In this document: positions 48,759-61,508 of the stretch, piece by piece
Numbering within the stretch: position 1 is the first letter of the stretch
Layout: the number at the start of each line of letters is the position of its first letter
Source of the DNA: Jacaranda mimosifolia
Taxonomy: Eukaryota > Streptophyta > Magnoliopsida > Lamiales > Bignoniaceae
Direction of reading: 5' to 3'
NCBI GenBank assembly: GCA_018894105.1
Contig: CM032121.1
Location: 30,170,230 to 30,234,229 of the forward strand
Length of the DNA stretch: 64,000 bases
Translations under genes and position numbers: made by a program
The notes under the pieces: model-generated
The model's database searches: none
What the model was told of the DNA's origin: nothing
Seen by the model: the letters and a program-made list of their open reading frames with translations, nothing else

Positions 48759-50122
48759 GGTTGTGATTGCTTGTACTCTCATTTCTTAGAGGAAATAGTG
48801 AGTTTTTTTTTATTTATGAGATTGAATTTTTTTTTATGAGGAAGTGATTGTCTGTGAGGTAAAGTGTAATGATTATAGTTGATGTGATAGGTGAAAATAT
48901 CAATTGTAATTATTATAGTTGATGTGATAGGTGAAAGTTATAAAATAGTGATTGATTGTGAGATTTTTTGTAAGAAAAAGTTGTGAGATAGTGTTTGGTT
49001 GTGAGGTTTTTTTTTTTTTTTTTAGAAAACTTGTGAGATTGTTGTGAGTTATGAGTTAAAATGTTGTGTATGTAAAATTTTGAATATAATATGTATATAT
49101 AGGTTTTTATTAGAATAAAATAAAATAAATAAAATATTCTTTAGAATGTCTTATAATACACATACTAAAACATAATAATGAATTTATGCAATGATTTAAT
49201 TAATTAAAATTTTAAAAATTTTAATTTTATACTGAAATATATGTGTATATACTTATATATAAAGAAAATAATATTATGAAATATTAAAATATACGTGTGA
49301 ATAGTTATATTACTAAAAATAATTTTATTTAAATAAAAAAATTTGACATGTAAATATAAATACATATTATGAAGTAATTTTATTTAAATAATACAGTATA
49401 ATGTGTACATATAATTATATATTATGAAAATAACTATATTTAAATAATTTTGTTTAAATAGTAAAACATTATGTGCAAATATAATTATCTATTAGGAAAA
49501 TAATTTAAACGTGTAAATATAATTATTTATTACAAAATTAATTCTATTTAAATATTAAAATATTATGTATGGATATATACATACTATGAAAATAATTTTA
49601 TTAAAAATGTTTAAATATACATCAAAATAACTTTATTAAGAAAATAATAATATTTTAATATAAAAATATTATGTGTAATCATAACTCTGAAATTTAAATG
49701 TTAATATATACATGTAAATAATTATATTATGAAAAAAAATATTTAAATATAAAAATATTACGTGTAAATATAATTATATATTATGAAAATAATTTTAAAT
49801 AAATATTAAAATATTATGGGTAAACATAATTATATATTATGAATTAATTATGTAGAATTAAACCTTGTGTATATAAGTGGATGAAAAAGCAAGAGAAAAC
49901 TTTCAAAAGTTTGCTTGGGAAAGAGAATCCATTTTTTGAGAGAAAGCAAAGAAATTTGAAATAGAGGAGAGGAATCCATTTTGGAGGAAAATTTCAAATA
50001 TAGAATAAGGAGGAGAGGAATATTTTTTGGAGAGTGAAAATTTATCCACAAGCAATCATTACTCCATTTTTTCAACTCAAAGGAACAAAATTTGAAAAAA
50101 ATTTCCACAACCAAGCACAACC
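48759..50122. mobile_element. PIF/Harbinger-type non-autonomous element (1364 bp)
   Basis: Ends GGTTGTGATTGCTTGT (48759) and its inverse, seen as ccacaaccaagcacaacc (50105-50122), are flanked by TAA on both sides (48756-48758, 50123-50125), the target choice of PIF/Harbinger elements. The middle (49080-49850) is a loose AT-rich array of attatgtgtaaatataatta-like units. No transposase. Confidence 0.7.
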
Positions 50123-50343
50123 TAAAAAATTGAGTATTGTGGTAAGGGTCCAGATTTCCAATCCTCCCATGCATGAGGGTCGGGTCGGGTCGGGTTAGAA
50201 AGTCTATGATTGATTGTTGTGGCCTGATAATAAGACAAACAATTTCAACAATTGAAAAAGAATCTTTAATCTGAATTATTCATTTAAAAGCAATCTATTT
50301 TTATTTTATTTTTTTGGAAAAAGCACTTAACTAGAGCACAAAG

Positions 50344-50571
50344 TAGAAGTGTAAATGAGAATAGACAATTTGTAGATGGTTCAAGTTTGACTCAATAAAA
50401 GTGCGTATTTTGCTCGATATTTTTGAGATTTAGCTAAGCCAAGCCCAAGCTTGTTAGTCAAATAAGATGAGCGGAGTTTAATAGTATTCGACTTAAAAAG
50501 CTCGTAAGCATAAATGAGCTTTTTATTATATATATAGTTACAATCTAGGTCCATGTAATAAGGTCCATAAA

Positions 50572-50664
<93 letters not shown>

Positions 50665-50948
50665 TTTAAAGAAAAATAACAAAATTATTTGAAAAGTTTA
50701 TAATTATAAATTTTGTTTTTAACCTAATGTGTTCAAGCTAATCCAAACCTGTACAAGCTCGAGCTTGTATAAATTGAGCTCTTATGCTTTCGTAAGACAA
50801 TAGGGCTCGCCCAAACCTTCATTTTTTTCAACAAGTCAAGCTTGAGCTCGGCCCATTTAGGCTCAACCAAGCTTGAGCTAATGAATCAATAGATGAGTTG
50901 AGTTTAAACTTACTAGATTCGGCCACAACTCAACTCATAACACCCTTA
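50344..50948. mobile_element. hAT-type MITE (605 bp)
   Basis: Ends TAGAAGTGTAAATGAG and CTCATAACACCCTTA, inverted, with 8-bp flanks GCACAAAG (50336-50343) and ACACAAAG (50949-50956), one mismatch. Interior gagctcggccc/caagcttgagc words match the GAGCC-rich hAT group also seen at 22152-22705. Confidence 0.75.
50572..50665. repeat. Compound (GAT)n-(AAT)n-(ATT)n microsatellite
   Basis: About 16 GAT units, then AAT units, then a long ATT run, inside the hAT MITE. The AAT and ATT parts are complementary and could fold back. Confidence 0.95.
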
Positions 50949-50956
50949 ACACAAAG

Positions 50957-51711
50957 ATTTAAATACCTTTGATTTATGGTACACAAAAGATAGAATGACT
51001 AAACTATTTTTAACTAATAAATAGATATTATAATTAATATAATTTTATATATATTTAAATACATTTAATTTGTGTCACACAAAATATAATGACTAAATTA
51101 TTTTTAACTAATAAATAAATAATATGATCTATATTATTTTATTTAATTATATTAAAGATTGAATACTAATTGAATTCATCTCTAATTTTCATAACATTCG
51201 ACAAACCTTTTAGTTTTCTTAACTTTTTTTTTTCATTTTTTTTGTTGTTTCCTTTTCTTTATTTATAATTTTTTTTCTTTTTTATTTATTTATACTTTCA
51301 TTTTTTTTCCCTATATTTCTTTATTTCTCTTTTTCACAATTTTTTGTTTGTTTCTTCAAAAGTATGTTCTATGTATGTTTTTAAATACTCAACTTTCATA
51401 TTTCTACTAAATAATAAGATGAAATGTCTTGAAAATTGCACTTGCTTGATCTAGTATCATCTTACTTCTTTTTCTTTTTAAGAATTCTTATTATTTTAAA
51501 AAATAATAAACTCAATACAATGGAACCAATAAAAAAACAAGAACCAAAAGAAGCATGATTCTTAAATATTTCATATATTATATTTTAAGCTACTTCAAAA
51601 AATTTAATAAAATTTTTGAAAAACATAAAAATATGTAAAATGAAAGTTGAATATAGTAGATACAAAAGAAGCATGATTCGTAAATAATTGTAGCCATTTT
51701 TCATATTTTGA
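50957..51711. other. AT-rich spacer with a tandem duplication
   Basis: Mostly T-rich sequence. A unit of about 120 bp starting aaaagaagcatgattc (51549) repeats at 51665; the second copy is interrupted by Copia 2 and continues after it at 56675-56745. No gene. Confidence 0.55.
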
Positions 51712-51716
51712 ATTTA

Positions 51717-54700
51717 TTAGAATTTAAGGTTTTCAGCTTTTTATTTTATTTAATGTAAATTCACATGTCTTTCATTCTGTAATCTAGCAGTTAAAACGTC
51801 ATCTGTAATTAATAGGGTGGTTAGCTTATTAGTTAATCAATTAGTTAGTCAAAACAGATTCAGTTCGCTAGCTAAGCATGTGTCTATATAATGCCATGTA
51901 CAGTTCTTCTTTCAATATATAGAAACTTTCAATTTTCTCTTCCCTCCATAGCTTAGCTCTATTTTCATGGCGATTTCCCATGGTATCAGAAGAATTTTCC
52001 TTCCGTCGTACCTCTATATAATCTCTTTCTTTATCTTTGCTACATTCTCCTTTTCCGATGGATCTTCCCCGTTCTTCCAATTCTAGCACTCTTAACGGCA
52101 AGTCTGCCATTGATAACTCCTCTAGCCCCTTTTTCCTTCATCACACTGATAATCCTAGATTAATACTAGTTTCTCAACCACTAACTAGTGATAATTACAC
52201 TAGCTGGAGCAGATCTATGATCATCGCCCTATCTGTTAAGAACAAGCTAGGTTTGTCAATGGAACCGTCATGAAGCCAAGCACAGAAGATGTTCTTCTCA
52301 ACTCATGGATTCGAAACAACAATATTGTGATATCTTGGATCCTCAATTCTGTATCTAAAGATATATACGCCAGCATTATTTTCATTTGGATTGGCTTTGG
52401 ACATCTGGAATGATCTACGTGAATGTTTTCAGCAGAGCAACGAACCTCGAATCTTCCAACTTCATAGAGCACTCATCAATCTATCTCAAGGCTCCACATC
52501 TGTTGCAGTATGCTCAACCAAGTTAAAAGCTCTTTGGGAAGAGCTCAGTAACTACAAGCCAAACTGCTGCTGCAGACAATGTTTTTGTGGTGGACTTAAA
52601 GAAATTCAAGATTACTATGAACAGGAATATGTTATGATGTTCCTTGGGGCTAAATGATTCATATGCTCATATCAAAGGCCAGATACTCTTCCTTCCATAA
52701 GTAAATTCTTCTCCTTCATCACTCAAGAAGAGAGACAACGATCTATCGATCATCCTCCATCAGTTGATTCGAATAACTCTATGGCCTTTGCAGTCAGAAA
52801 TGAAGTTCCAAGAAACACCAGAAAACCCTCTGACAGGCAGCAATAAAACTACTCCGCCAACTACAAAGGACCACAAAAAAAAAGACCGTTTTGCACCTAT
52901 TGCAATTATCACGGGCATACAATGGACACTTGCTACAAGATCCACGAATACCCACCAGGATTCAAGCCAAAACCTCGACCCAATTCTGTCTCTCAACACC
53001 CTCAGCAACCTTCTATGCAAGTTCCAGCTCAAAACTCCCAGTCTAGCATCAATCAAGTCTCTGAACAAGCTCCTCCCATTGTTGACAGTTTTGTTCACAA
53101 CCTCAATCCTTCTCAATACACTGAGCTCCTCAGCTTGCTATCATTTCATCTCACCAGCCAAGTGAAGACCATCGAACCAAATTCTACTCCTGCATCTCAC
53201 TCCACAGGTATATGTCTTTTTGCTCTTTCCTATTCTTCTCTCTCCAAACCATGGACTATAGACTATGGGGCATCCAGTCACATATGCTCCAACTTATATC
53301 TATTTTCTCACTTAAAACCACTCAAAAATTCTACAATATCCCTCCCTAGTGGTAACACAATTCTAGTGAAATACTCTGGCACTATTAAACTCAACCCTAT
53401 CCTTACTATGCACAATGTCCTATATGTTCTAGAATTTAGATATCACTTATTATCTATTAGCTCTCTTGTCAAAGACTCTTATCTCATTGTTACCTTTTTT
53501 CCTAACCATGTTTACATTAAGGAACCCAAGAGTATGACATTGATTGGCAAGGGTGACCACACAATAGGACTTTACATTTTAAGCTCACATATACATCTTC
53601 AGAATGTCAACGCATGCAATATAAATAAATCCACATTTTATACACACACTCCAACTATTCAGTTATGGCATCCATTTGCACAGAGCCTTGTTAGTTTGAA
53701 GCATCTTTTTAATTCTGAAAACACTCACAATTTCGCTCATTGTATTGTATGTCCACTTGCTAAACAGAAAAGATTACCATTCTTATCTCATACTACATTT
53801 GCAAAATAGCCTTTTGATTTAATACAGGAGATATTTGGGGTCCATCCTACCAAGTTTCACACACTAGTCACAAGTATTTCTTAACCCTCATAGATTATTG
53901 CACACAATTTACTTAGATTTTTTTTACTCACAAACAAATCAGATACTGTTTTTCAAAATGATATCTACATAATTCAATTGCACCATTAAACAAATCAGGT
54001 CAAACAACGCACATGAACTTGCATTACACGAATTATTTCACCAACACAAGACACTACATCAAATTGCATGTGTAGAAACCGCACAAGAAAACTCCATAGT
54101 AGAAAGAAAACATAAGCATTTGTTGAATGTGGCAAGGGCCCTATACTTCCAATCTAGGATTCCCCTTCAATACTGGAATGAGTATGTTATGACAGCCACT
54201 ACCTCATAAATCGCACACCATCACACCTCCTAAACCATAAGTCTCCTCATGAACTACTTTACAAAACCAATCCTGACTACTCCTTCCTAAGAGTCTTTAG
54301 ATGCTTAGCATATGCATCCACTCTTTGCAACCACATAACCAAGTTTGAGCCTAGGGCCCTACCTTGCATTTTTCTAGGATACTCCACAGGCACAAAAGGG
54401 TATAAACTACTTGATATTACTACCAAACGTATCTTGTATCTAGAAATGTCAAATTCTATGAAAATATATTCCCGTTCTAGTCTTTCCCTAACACTAACAG
54501 TCTTCCTAATCCCTTTCCAGACTTAGTTCTTCTAGTTCCTTACCTTGAGTCATGTACTGAGTCTTCTTCACCTCCAGCTTTTTTACATGATTCCCCCACT
54601 TCTTTTTCACAATAACACTACTCCACAACTGAAACACAACCTCTTCGAAAGTCGTCAAGAGTCACTGGACCACCTTCATACCTTAACAACTATCACTGCA

Positions 54701-56669
54701 GTTTTATATCAAACTCCCCTATTCAAAATCACACTCAATATCCCATAGAAAATCATCTATGCTATTCTACCTTCTCTTCCACTCACAAACATCTTTTACT
54801 CAATATTTCCTCCAACTTTGAACCACAAACATACAAACAAGCCGCCAAAATACATGAGTGGTAGATTGCCATGAAGAATGAGCTTGATGCCATGGAGTCA
54901 AACCACACATGGTCTGTGGTTCGCTTCCCCTTCCCCCTCCCTCTCCCCCCCCCCCCCCCCCCCAAAAGCAACCCGTTAGTTACAAATGGGTGTTTAAGCT
55001 GAAGTTTCACAGTGATGGTACTATCGAAAGGCACAAAGCCCGCCTCGTAGCCAAGGGCTACACTCAACAAGAGGGTGTGGACTTTATTGACACATTCTCA
55101 CCAATCGCTAATTTAACTACTGTAAAATTACTTCCTGCTACTGTAGTTATCAAAAACTGGTCTTTACATCAACTTGATGTGAATAATACTTTTTTGAATG
55201 GAGATCTTTTTGAAGAAATATATATATATATATATATATGCAATTACCACAGGGTTATTATCCACAACTATCACATACTACACAAGGGCATAATCTTGTT
55301 TGCAGGTTACACAAGTCAATATACGGCCTCAAACAAGCTTCCAGACAATGGCATGCCAAACTGACTCAAGCTCTACTTCACATTGGATTCACTCAGTCTA
55401 AATTAGATTACAGCCTCTTCACACATAGCTTCAGACCTTCCTTTGTTGCATTACTTGTATATGTCCATGACATCATCCTAGCCGGCCCATCTAAAGCTAT
55501 TATCAACAAGTTCAAAGCTGCCCTCCAATAGAAATTTAAACTCAGGGATCTCGATATTATGAAATATTATCTAGGAGTCGAAATCAGCCGCACTCCAATA
55601 GGTATCATTATCACACAAAGACAATATGCTCTTCAACTACTTGATGACACGGGATTTCTTGCTGCAAAACCTATATCTACTCCTATGGACCCAAAATCCC
55701 AGCTCACTGCCCATACATGAGAACTTCTCACCGATCCATCACAGTACCGAAGACTTATCGGGCGCCTCTTATACCTTACTATAACTAGCCTTGATATTAT
55801 ATTTGCCATCCACAAACTCAGCCAGTACATCTCACAACCACGTCAGTCGCACCTCCAAGCCGTACATCACCTCATCCGTTACCTGAAAAGCACCCCTGGA
55901 CAAGGACTTCTATTCTCAGCCAACTCTTAGATACAACTCAATGCCTTTTCCGACGCCGACTGGGCGTCATACTAGGACACCAGAAAATCTACTATGAGTT
56001 TCTGCGTCTTTTTGTGATAGTCTCAATCTCCTAGAAATTGAAGAAGCAAACTACCACAGCAAGCTCATCGGCAAAGGCAGAATATCATGCACTTGCCTCA
56101 GTCTTTTGTGAAATAATTTAGCTCCAACAACTCCTCAAGGATCTCAACCTTCATTCCACTGCTCTAGCTTTCATATTTCGTGACAATGAAACCGCTCTCC
56201 ACATCACCTCGAACCCAGTCTTCCATGAACGTATCAAACACATAGAGGTCAATTACCATTTTATCTGCAACAAGGTTTCCATCGGCTACCTCAAACTGAT
56301 GCCAATCTAGTCTTTCACCCAACTCGCAGATATCTTCACCAAGCCTCTGCCCGTCACCAGCCTATCACCATTACTATCCAAGATGGCCGTGCGTGATCCC
56401 CACCATCCACCTTGAATAGGGGTATTAGATTTTATGGTTTTCAGCTTTCTGTTTTGTTTGATGTAAATTCACGTGCCTTTCATTCTGTAATCCAACAGTT
56501 AAAATGTCATCTGTAATTAATAGGGTGGTTAGCTTATTAGTTAGTCAATTGGTTAGTCAAAACAGATTCAGTTTTCCAGTTAAGCATGTGTCTATATATA
56601 GCCATGTACAGTTCTTCTTTCAATATACAGAAACTTTCAGTTTTCTCTTCCCTTCATAGCTTGAGCTCT
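51717..56669 (+). mobile_element. Copia LTR retrotransposon 2 (decayed)
   Basis: Short LTRs at 51717-51960 and 56425-56669 flank a Copia-ordered interior. The flanks ATTTA (51712-51716, 56670-56674) look like a 5-bp duplication, and the neighbouring host unit reads through once the element is removed. LTR ends are TTAG...CTCT rather than TG...CA, so the borders carry some uncertainty. A TGGTATCAGAAG (51981-51992) resembles the initiator-Met primer site but sits 20 nt inside the LTR, further than usual. Confidence 0.8.
52058..56380 (+). pseudogene. Copia 2 gag-pol remnant
   Basis: Gag starts MDLPRSSNSS (52058) with the LVSQPLTSDNYTSWSRSM motif, then frameshifts. A zinc knuckle CTYCNYHGHTMDTC (52891) is intact. 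The protease motif reads IDYGASSHIC (53260) where DSGAS is usual, so its active site looks lost. Integrase pieces (QLWHPFAQ, CIVCPLAKQKR near 53670-53770), [18 protein letters not shown] (55318) and LLVYVHD (55455; YVDD is YVHD), and RNase H pieces (FSDADW, about 55950) follow. A C run of about 19 (54946-54963) and a (TA)n run (about 55218-55239) disrupt RT. Confidence 0.85.
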
Positions 56670-56744
56670 ATTTAAAGTACTTCAAAATATTTAATAAAAT
56701 TTTTTAAAAAATAAAAATATGCAAAATGAAGTTGATATACTAGA

Positions 56745-57833
56745 TGCAAGTCCCAAAGTGCTTGAACATTAAAGTTGAATTATCATAAGGCAGTTAGGCA
56801 CCACGTCATAACAATAAACAAATTTATAATAATTAAGGTTGTATTTTTCTACTACAAGAAAATATGTTTTTTATTATAATATTTTTTACTTCACTAAAAA
56901 TAATATAGTGAAAAATAACTATTTGTTATAATTTTTCTATTGTAGTATAAAATTTCAAATGTGTAATAAAACTTATTAAATACTACACTTTTGTCTTATC
57001 ATAATAAAATATGTATATATATATATATATTCATTTATTACAATTTTTATGTACAATGAATAATATATTATATTTACTACAGTTTCACATTTCAATCATT
57101 GTTTCATAGTATTCAAGTGTTTTGAATTTCTTTTCTAAGTTGCCCTCCTTGTAATTAGTAATTGGAAGTGAAAAATAAAATGTGTTTGAATGAATGTAAA
57201 ATCCGTAGTTACTAGTAATTAATTTTAACAATTGATCACCAGCCAATTGCAGGTCTGGGTATATATATGTGTGTGTGTGTCGGCTATTACTAATTTGTTT
57301 TGGTCATTTTAGACAAAGATCTTTCACTGTGATAAACAATTAATTAAGATCAGAAGATATATGCAATATAAGGACTTCCAAAGGTTCAAGTATATTAATT
57401 AAGAAATACTTTGGATGCTCCCAACCTAGTGGCATTAGCATAATCTTGTGGCATAGGGGTTGGAATCCCCGCAGCTACGAAAAGCTCGATTACCCTCAGT
57501 ATTCTAAGAAGACCCCTTTCTTCGTAGTCTACTCCTTTTGTGTATGATTTAGTGAAGCTTTTGATCAACTCCTAGCCAGCATGTACTGTTTTTGGTATTA
57601 CCCATATTATAGAGAAATAATTCTTGTCAGGCTCTTCACCTACAATATGCACAGCCGCGCTGCAATAAATATATATATATATAAGTAAGTAAAGTTATAT
57701 TTAAAATAATTTTTCATAACTTTTTTGGGTCTTACTTTTCCCTCATAGAAACAGTTATAATAGATGCAATTCCCAAAATGCTTCAACATGAACGTCGAAT
57801 CATCATACGGCAACCTAGGCACTATATCATAGC
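56745..57833 (-). pseudogene. Broken lipase copies
   Basis: At 57833-57733 the - strand encodes [19 protein letters not shown] up to YEGK and a GT donor, equal to the end of exon 4 in the intact lipase. After a short intron, 57640-57421 matches exon 5 (EEPDKNYF; ELIKSFTKSYTKGVDYEE; PQDYANATRLG) with a stop where the intact gene has Trp394. A separate piece at 56840-56745 repeats the exon 4 end with frameshifts, so two broken copies are present. The upstream exons are missing where the gypsy element begins (57834). Confidence 0.82.
56850..56947. mobile_element. Small MITE-like inverted repeat
   Basis: Ends TACTACAAGAAAATATG and, inverted, TACTACAATAGAAAAATTAT enclose about 98 bp of AT-rich sequence. 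The ends resemble CACTA termini; no target duplication was established. Confidence 0.4.
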
Positions 57834-58558
57834 TGATGCTGCAAGAAATGACAAATAGTATATTTATTGATGGTCGGGAGGTCGATCAAAGACGGGAGCT
57901 CGGGTGAGCGTCTATAGGGGCCAATCCAAAGGTAGGTACAGAGGTCATTAGGTAGGAATATTTAGCATACAGGTAAATATTAGATGTCATTTATTGCCTC
58001 CCTTGGTAATAAATGAGGGGGTATTTATAGCTAACGGTTCAACTGGTTATCTACTGTTGGGTCCACGTGTCCACTTCCCTAGCATACATGTGGTAGCTAT
58101 GTAGGGCGAGGATCTTACCGTAATACAGGTCTGGGTTGAGTGGTCCGGCCGACCCATTTGAGAAAGGCGTGGATCCTAGGGCCACTCTAGGATTTTGATA
58201 GAAAGTAAGGGCATCCTAGTCTTCTAATAAATCTCCCTTATCATTTATCCACCCAATTTCCCTATTTATGAGAGAATTATCCATAAATTGGGGAATTGAT
58301 CTAGGCCGTTGATCCCAACGGTCGCTTAATCATATCTATTGGTCTCTTCACATATTTCGAGGATCTAATCTTTATAAATAGATACCCTCAATCCCTTTCT
58401 TTCCTTCATTTCACTGCCTCCATATCGCTATACCAGATCGGGAACCTCGACCTTCCTACCAGGAAATTCCTAGCCTCTAACAATCAGCGACAACTCCATA
58501 GCAAGTACGCATCGATCTCTCGACCATAAGTAGCAAGTTGGTGTCGACCTCTCGACCA
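57834..58558 (-). repeat. 3' LTR of Tat element
   Basis: On the - strand it starts TGGTCGAGAGG (58558) directly after a purine tract aaaagagggaaaatata, the polypurine tract, and ends TTGCAGCATCA (or at the preceding GCA, 57837). It holds a - strand TATAAATA (58029-58022) suited to the sense promoter, and a + strand TATAAATA (58373-58380) facing the antisense ORF. The partner LTR is outside the window, so borders are inferred. Confidence 0.65.
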
Positions 58559-58637
58559 TATATTTTCCCTCTTTTGTAGCTTTGCGGTATTGTTATTTAT
58601 TGCTTATTTTTTATTCATTGATAGCATTAGCAGCTAC

Positions 58638-60955
58638 ATGGCTAATAATTTTCCTTCTCTTTCTCCTTCTTCGTCACCAAGAAAGGGTAGGGATAGTAGT
58701 AGCGATAGCTCATCGTCTTCTTCTTCTTCTTCTTTATCTTCGAGCTCCGACTAAAGTAGTCGTGATGCTGGGTCGTCAGTACATAGCTTCTTCATAGACC
58801 CTAACGATGAGAGTAACCCTCTTAACGCCCCTAGTAAAATAGGCCCTAAGGTTTTTGTTCATCTTCGTAGAAAATTTTTTATTCCTGATAGTTATAAGAT
58901 AATAATGCCCCAAGTTGGGCAGAAGATATACCAACCTCCCCCCAACTGCCTAGCTTTCCATCTTCCCGTTCTAGAGGTTGGGTTAAGATTTCTAATATCC
59001 AAACCCTTAGCCAATATCATCAGAACTTTAGGGGTCTGTCCAACGTAACTAGTCTCTAATTCTATTCGTAAAATTATAGGCTTTGTTATAATTATGCGCT
59101 ATTTTAATGTCGTCCCTCTTTTATCAACTTTTGGTACCTTTTTCAGGGATTGTCATGTCAATCCCTCCACTCACTCGAGAGATCAAGGTTTCTATTACGT
59201 AACAGCTCGTCAGAGTTTTAAATTTCTAACAAATCTCTTGAGCTTTGCTGGCTCTTGGCGCAATAAATGGGTTTACATTAAAGCTCCATCGCATAGCTCG
59301 TGGAATGTTCCTCGCGAATGCGAGATGATAAACTGACCTTCTCTACCGATGAGGAGCCGTCGTGGGATGAGGGCTTCGTCGACAATCATCTAACTGCTCA
59401 CTGGTTTGAATTTTCGACCATCTTTAGTAAGGAGACCCTCAAACTCGCCGACCTTTCACCTGCTAGGCTTCGCCATAGGAGAACACTTGGTAATTTTGGT
59501 TGCTTCCCTCTTTTATTTTTCATATCTCCTAACTTCTTTCTTACTTGCTTCTTTTTGTAGAGACGATGGCCCTCAAGGCAATGACAACCAACTTGATGAA
59601 ACAAAGAAAGGTTGAGGTCGCAGTTGCTAAGAAACATAAGAAGGGAGAAGGGACATCGACGGATGCTTTGGATGAAGGTTTGGGACCCATTGACCCATCC
59701 GTCAACACCGACCTCCTCTCACCGGTGCAACCCCTCAACACGTTGAGGGTGTGGATCTTGTGCCTTTAGATCCTACACTGCTTCGATTTGTGCCGACCGA
59801 CCTCCGAGGAACTTGCTGACACAAATCTCCCAGTTGAAGGGGCAGGAGATGAAGCACCAAACATCACCATAGAACAGACTCCAAGCAAAGAGAAGAAAAA
59901 GGTTAGAGCAGAGCTGTCATAGACCAACTTAGATAGTTGCTCTACCTAATCTGGGGGTCCCACGATACGCATCAAACATCGCTGTGCTACTGGGACCTCT
60001 TCAGGCTTCGATATACCCCCAGCGACTGTCGTTCCACCTCTCCTTCCCATTCCTCCTGTTGGAAATGAAGCTTTGGAGATAGCTCATCGCCTGGCTCAGA
60101 GGCTGGAGGTACTATGCCAAGCCGCTTATCAAAATTCTGCTTTGCCTCAACCTCCCGTTAACATTCTCTCTATTTTAACCAGCGAAGTAGGGAATGAGTC
60201 GTACGACCTCTACAACAGTGCATTGTGGGAGCACGATCAAGCATTACTAATGTCGACCTACTACTGCTTCGTGGAGGAGTACTTGGCATATAACTTAATA
60301 CAGGTACGTCTTCTATCACCTATCCTCTCCAATCACTACGACCTTTCTTAATCTTAGTTTATCATTTCAGGCCCCAGCCTTTCATCGTCAGTTGGCCTTG
60401 CAATGCACATTTTTGTGCAATCATCGGGTGATTGCAGATGCTCAAGTGGACAACCTGCAAGGTGACTTGGAGAAACTCAAGGGAGAGATCTTGGCTCATG
60501 ACATAATCATTGCCGAAAAGGATAGAAAAGTCACGGACTAGAGAAAGGGATCGCGCAGCTAAAGAATGATCTGATGACCTCACGAAAAAGGTCAGACGAG
60601 CTGTCTTCCAAGATGAAAACTAAAAAGGAGAAACAGTTTGAGGAGGGTTGAAAGAAGGGTCCTAAAGAGTACTCACAATTGACCTCCTTCCAGAATAAAC
60701 TCTGCGATGCACGATATGCGGGGGTAAGAGACTTCATGCAGTCTCAGGTTTTTACTTTGGCGGTGGCGCAGAAGGCTAGCACTAAGGGGCTGGATAATTT
60801 CTACAAGTGTCAGTTCCAGCTTGAAAATGTGGGTGGCTTGAAGGATGGTTTCGATATTGATCTACTCGATCCGAGCAAGTCCAAGGATCTTGAGGAATAT
60901 CCTAATGTTTCCCTTCCTGACCTATCAAAAGAGGAATTCAGGTACATATTTTAGG
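58638..60955 (+). pseudogene. Antisense ORF of Tat element (gypsy-type transposon domain)
   Basis: Opposite in strand to pol. One frame runs from the ATG at 58638: a Ser-rich start, then FFIPDSYKIIMPQVGQKIYQ, PPPNCLAFHLPVLEVGLRF and NVVPLLSTFGTFFRDCHVNP, the pattern of the family Pfam calls putative gypsy type transposon (Transposase_28). Stops at about 58752 and 59046 and a frameshift near 59330 break it. Two GT-AG introns are readable, 59490-59560 and 60304-60370. The last exon encodes charged coiled-coil pieces and ends FRYIF at about 60952. Function of these proteins is unknown. A TATA motif at 58373 could drive it. Confidence 0.7.
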
Positions 60956-61019
60956 AGTTGGCTAACCCAGGAGGTGAAGCACCCGTGACGTCATAACCTG
61001 GACCTTCTAGAACAACAAC

Positions 61020-61500
61020 TTCACCATTCGATCCATAGGGTTGCCCCTAATGGTCTTTCATCTATCTTCATTTAATGTTTCACATTTTCGACCTTTGCTT
61101 TGATAAGATAATTGTAAGGGGTCGATTTGCTTCATCTTTTGTAACTTTTGCTTATGTTGCGACCTCACTTAAAATATGCCCATCCTGTAAGTGGGTCGCT
61201 TTTTGATTAGCTATTAAGATGAATCATCAAATGAAGAAAATTTTCCTTTAGATGTTTCATGTCTGTCCATTCATTTTTTTACTCCTTGTTAATGCAATTT
61301 TGCATCAATATAAAATATTGTGCACACGACTTTCTACGGGCTATCACTATTATTAGACCTCTTTCCAAAATTTACTTCTTCAGGGCTGAATACTTCAACC
61401 TCTTTGAGATTTAGCTTTAGCCCTGTTATAAGTCTTACATTGTTGATGTGTCGTCAACCTTCTGGAGGTTGAGATCTTTGAGTCGGCTGTTGGTTCTCAA
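61020..61500. other. Non-coding spacer of the Tat element
   Basis: Lies between the antisense ORF and the 68-bp array. T-rich, without recognisable domains. Confidence 0.4.
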
Positions 61501-61508
61501 CACGGTTC

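Noticed and set aside
54783..55070. Frames with poly-Gly or poly-Pro runs
   Set aside because: Caused by the C run at 54946-54963 inside the broken Copia 2 RT.
59398..59741. - strand frames opposite the Tat antisense ORF
   Set aside because: No domains; the + strand carries the recognisable protein pattern and introns.
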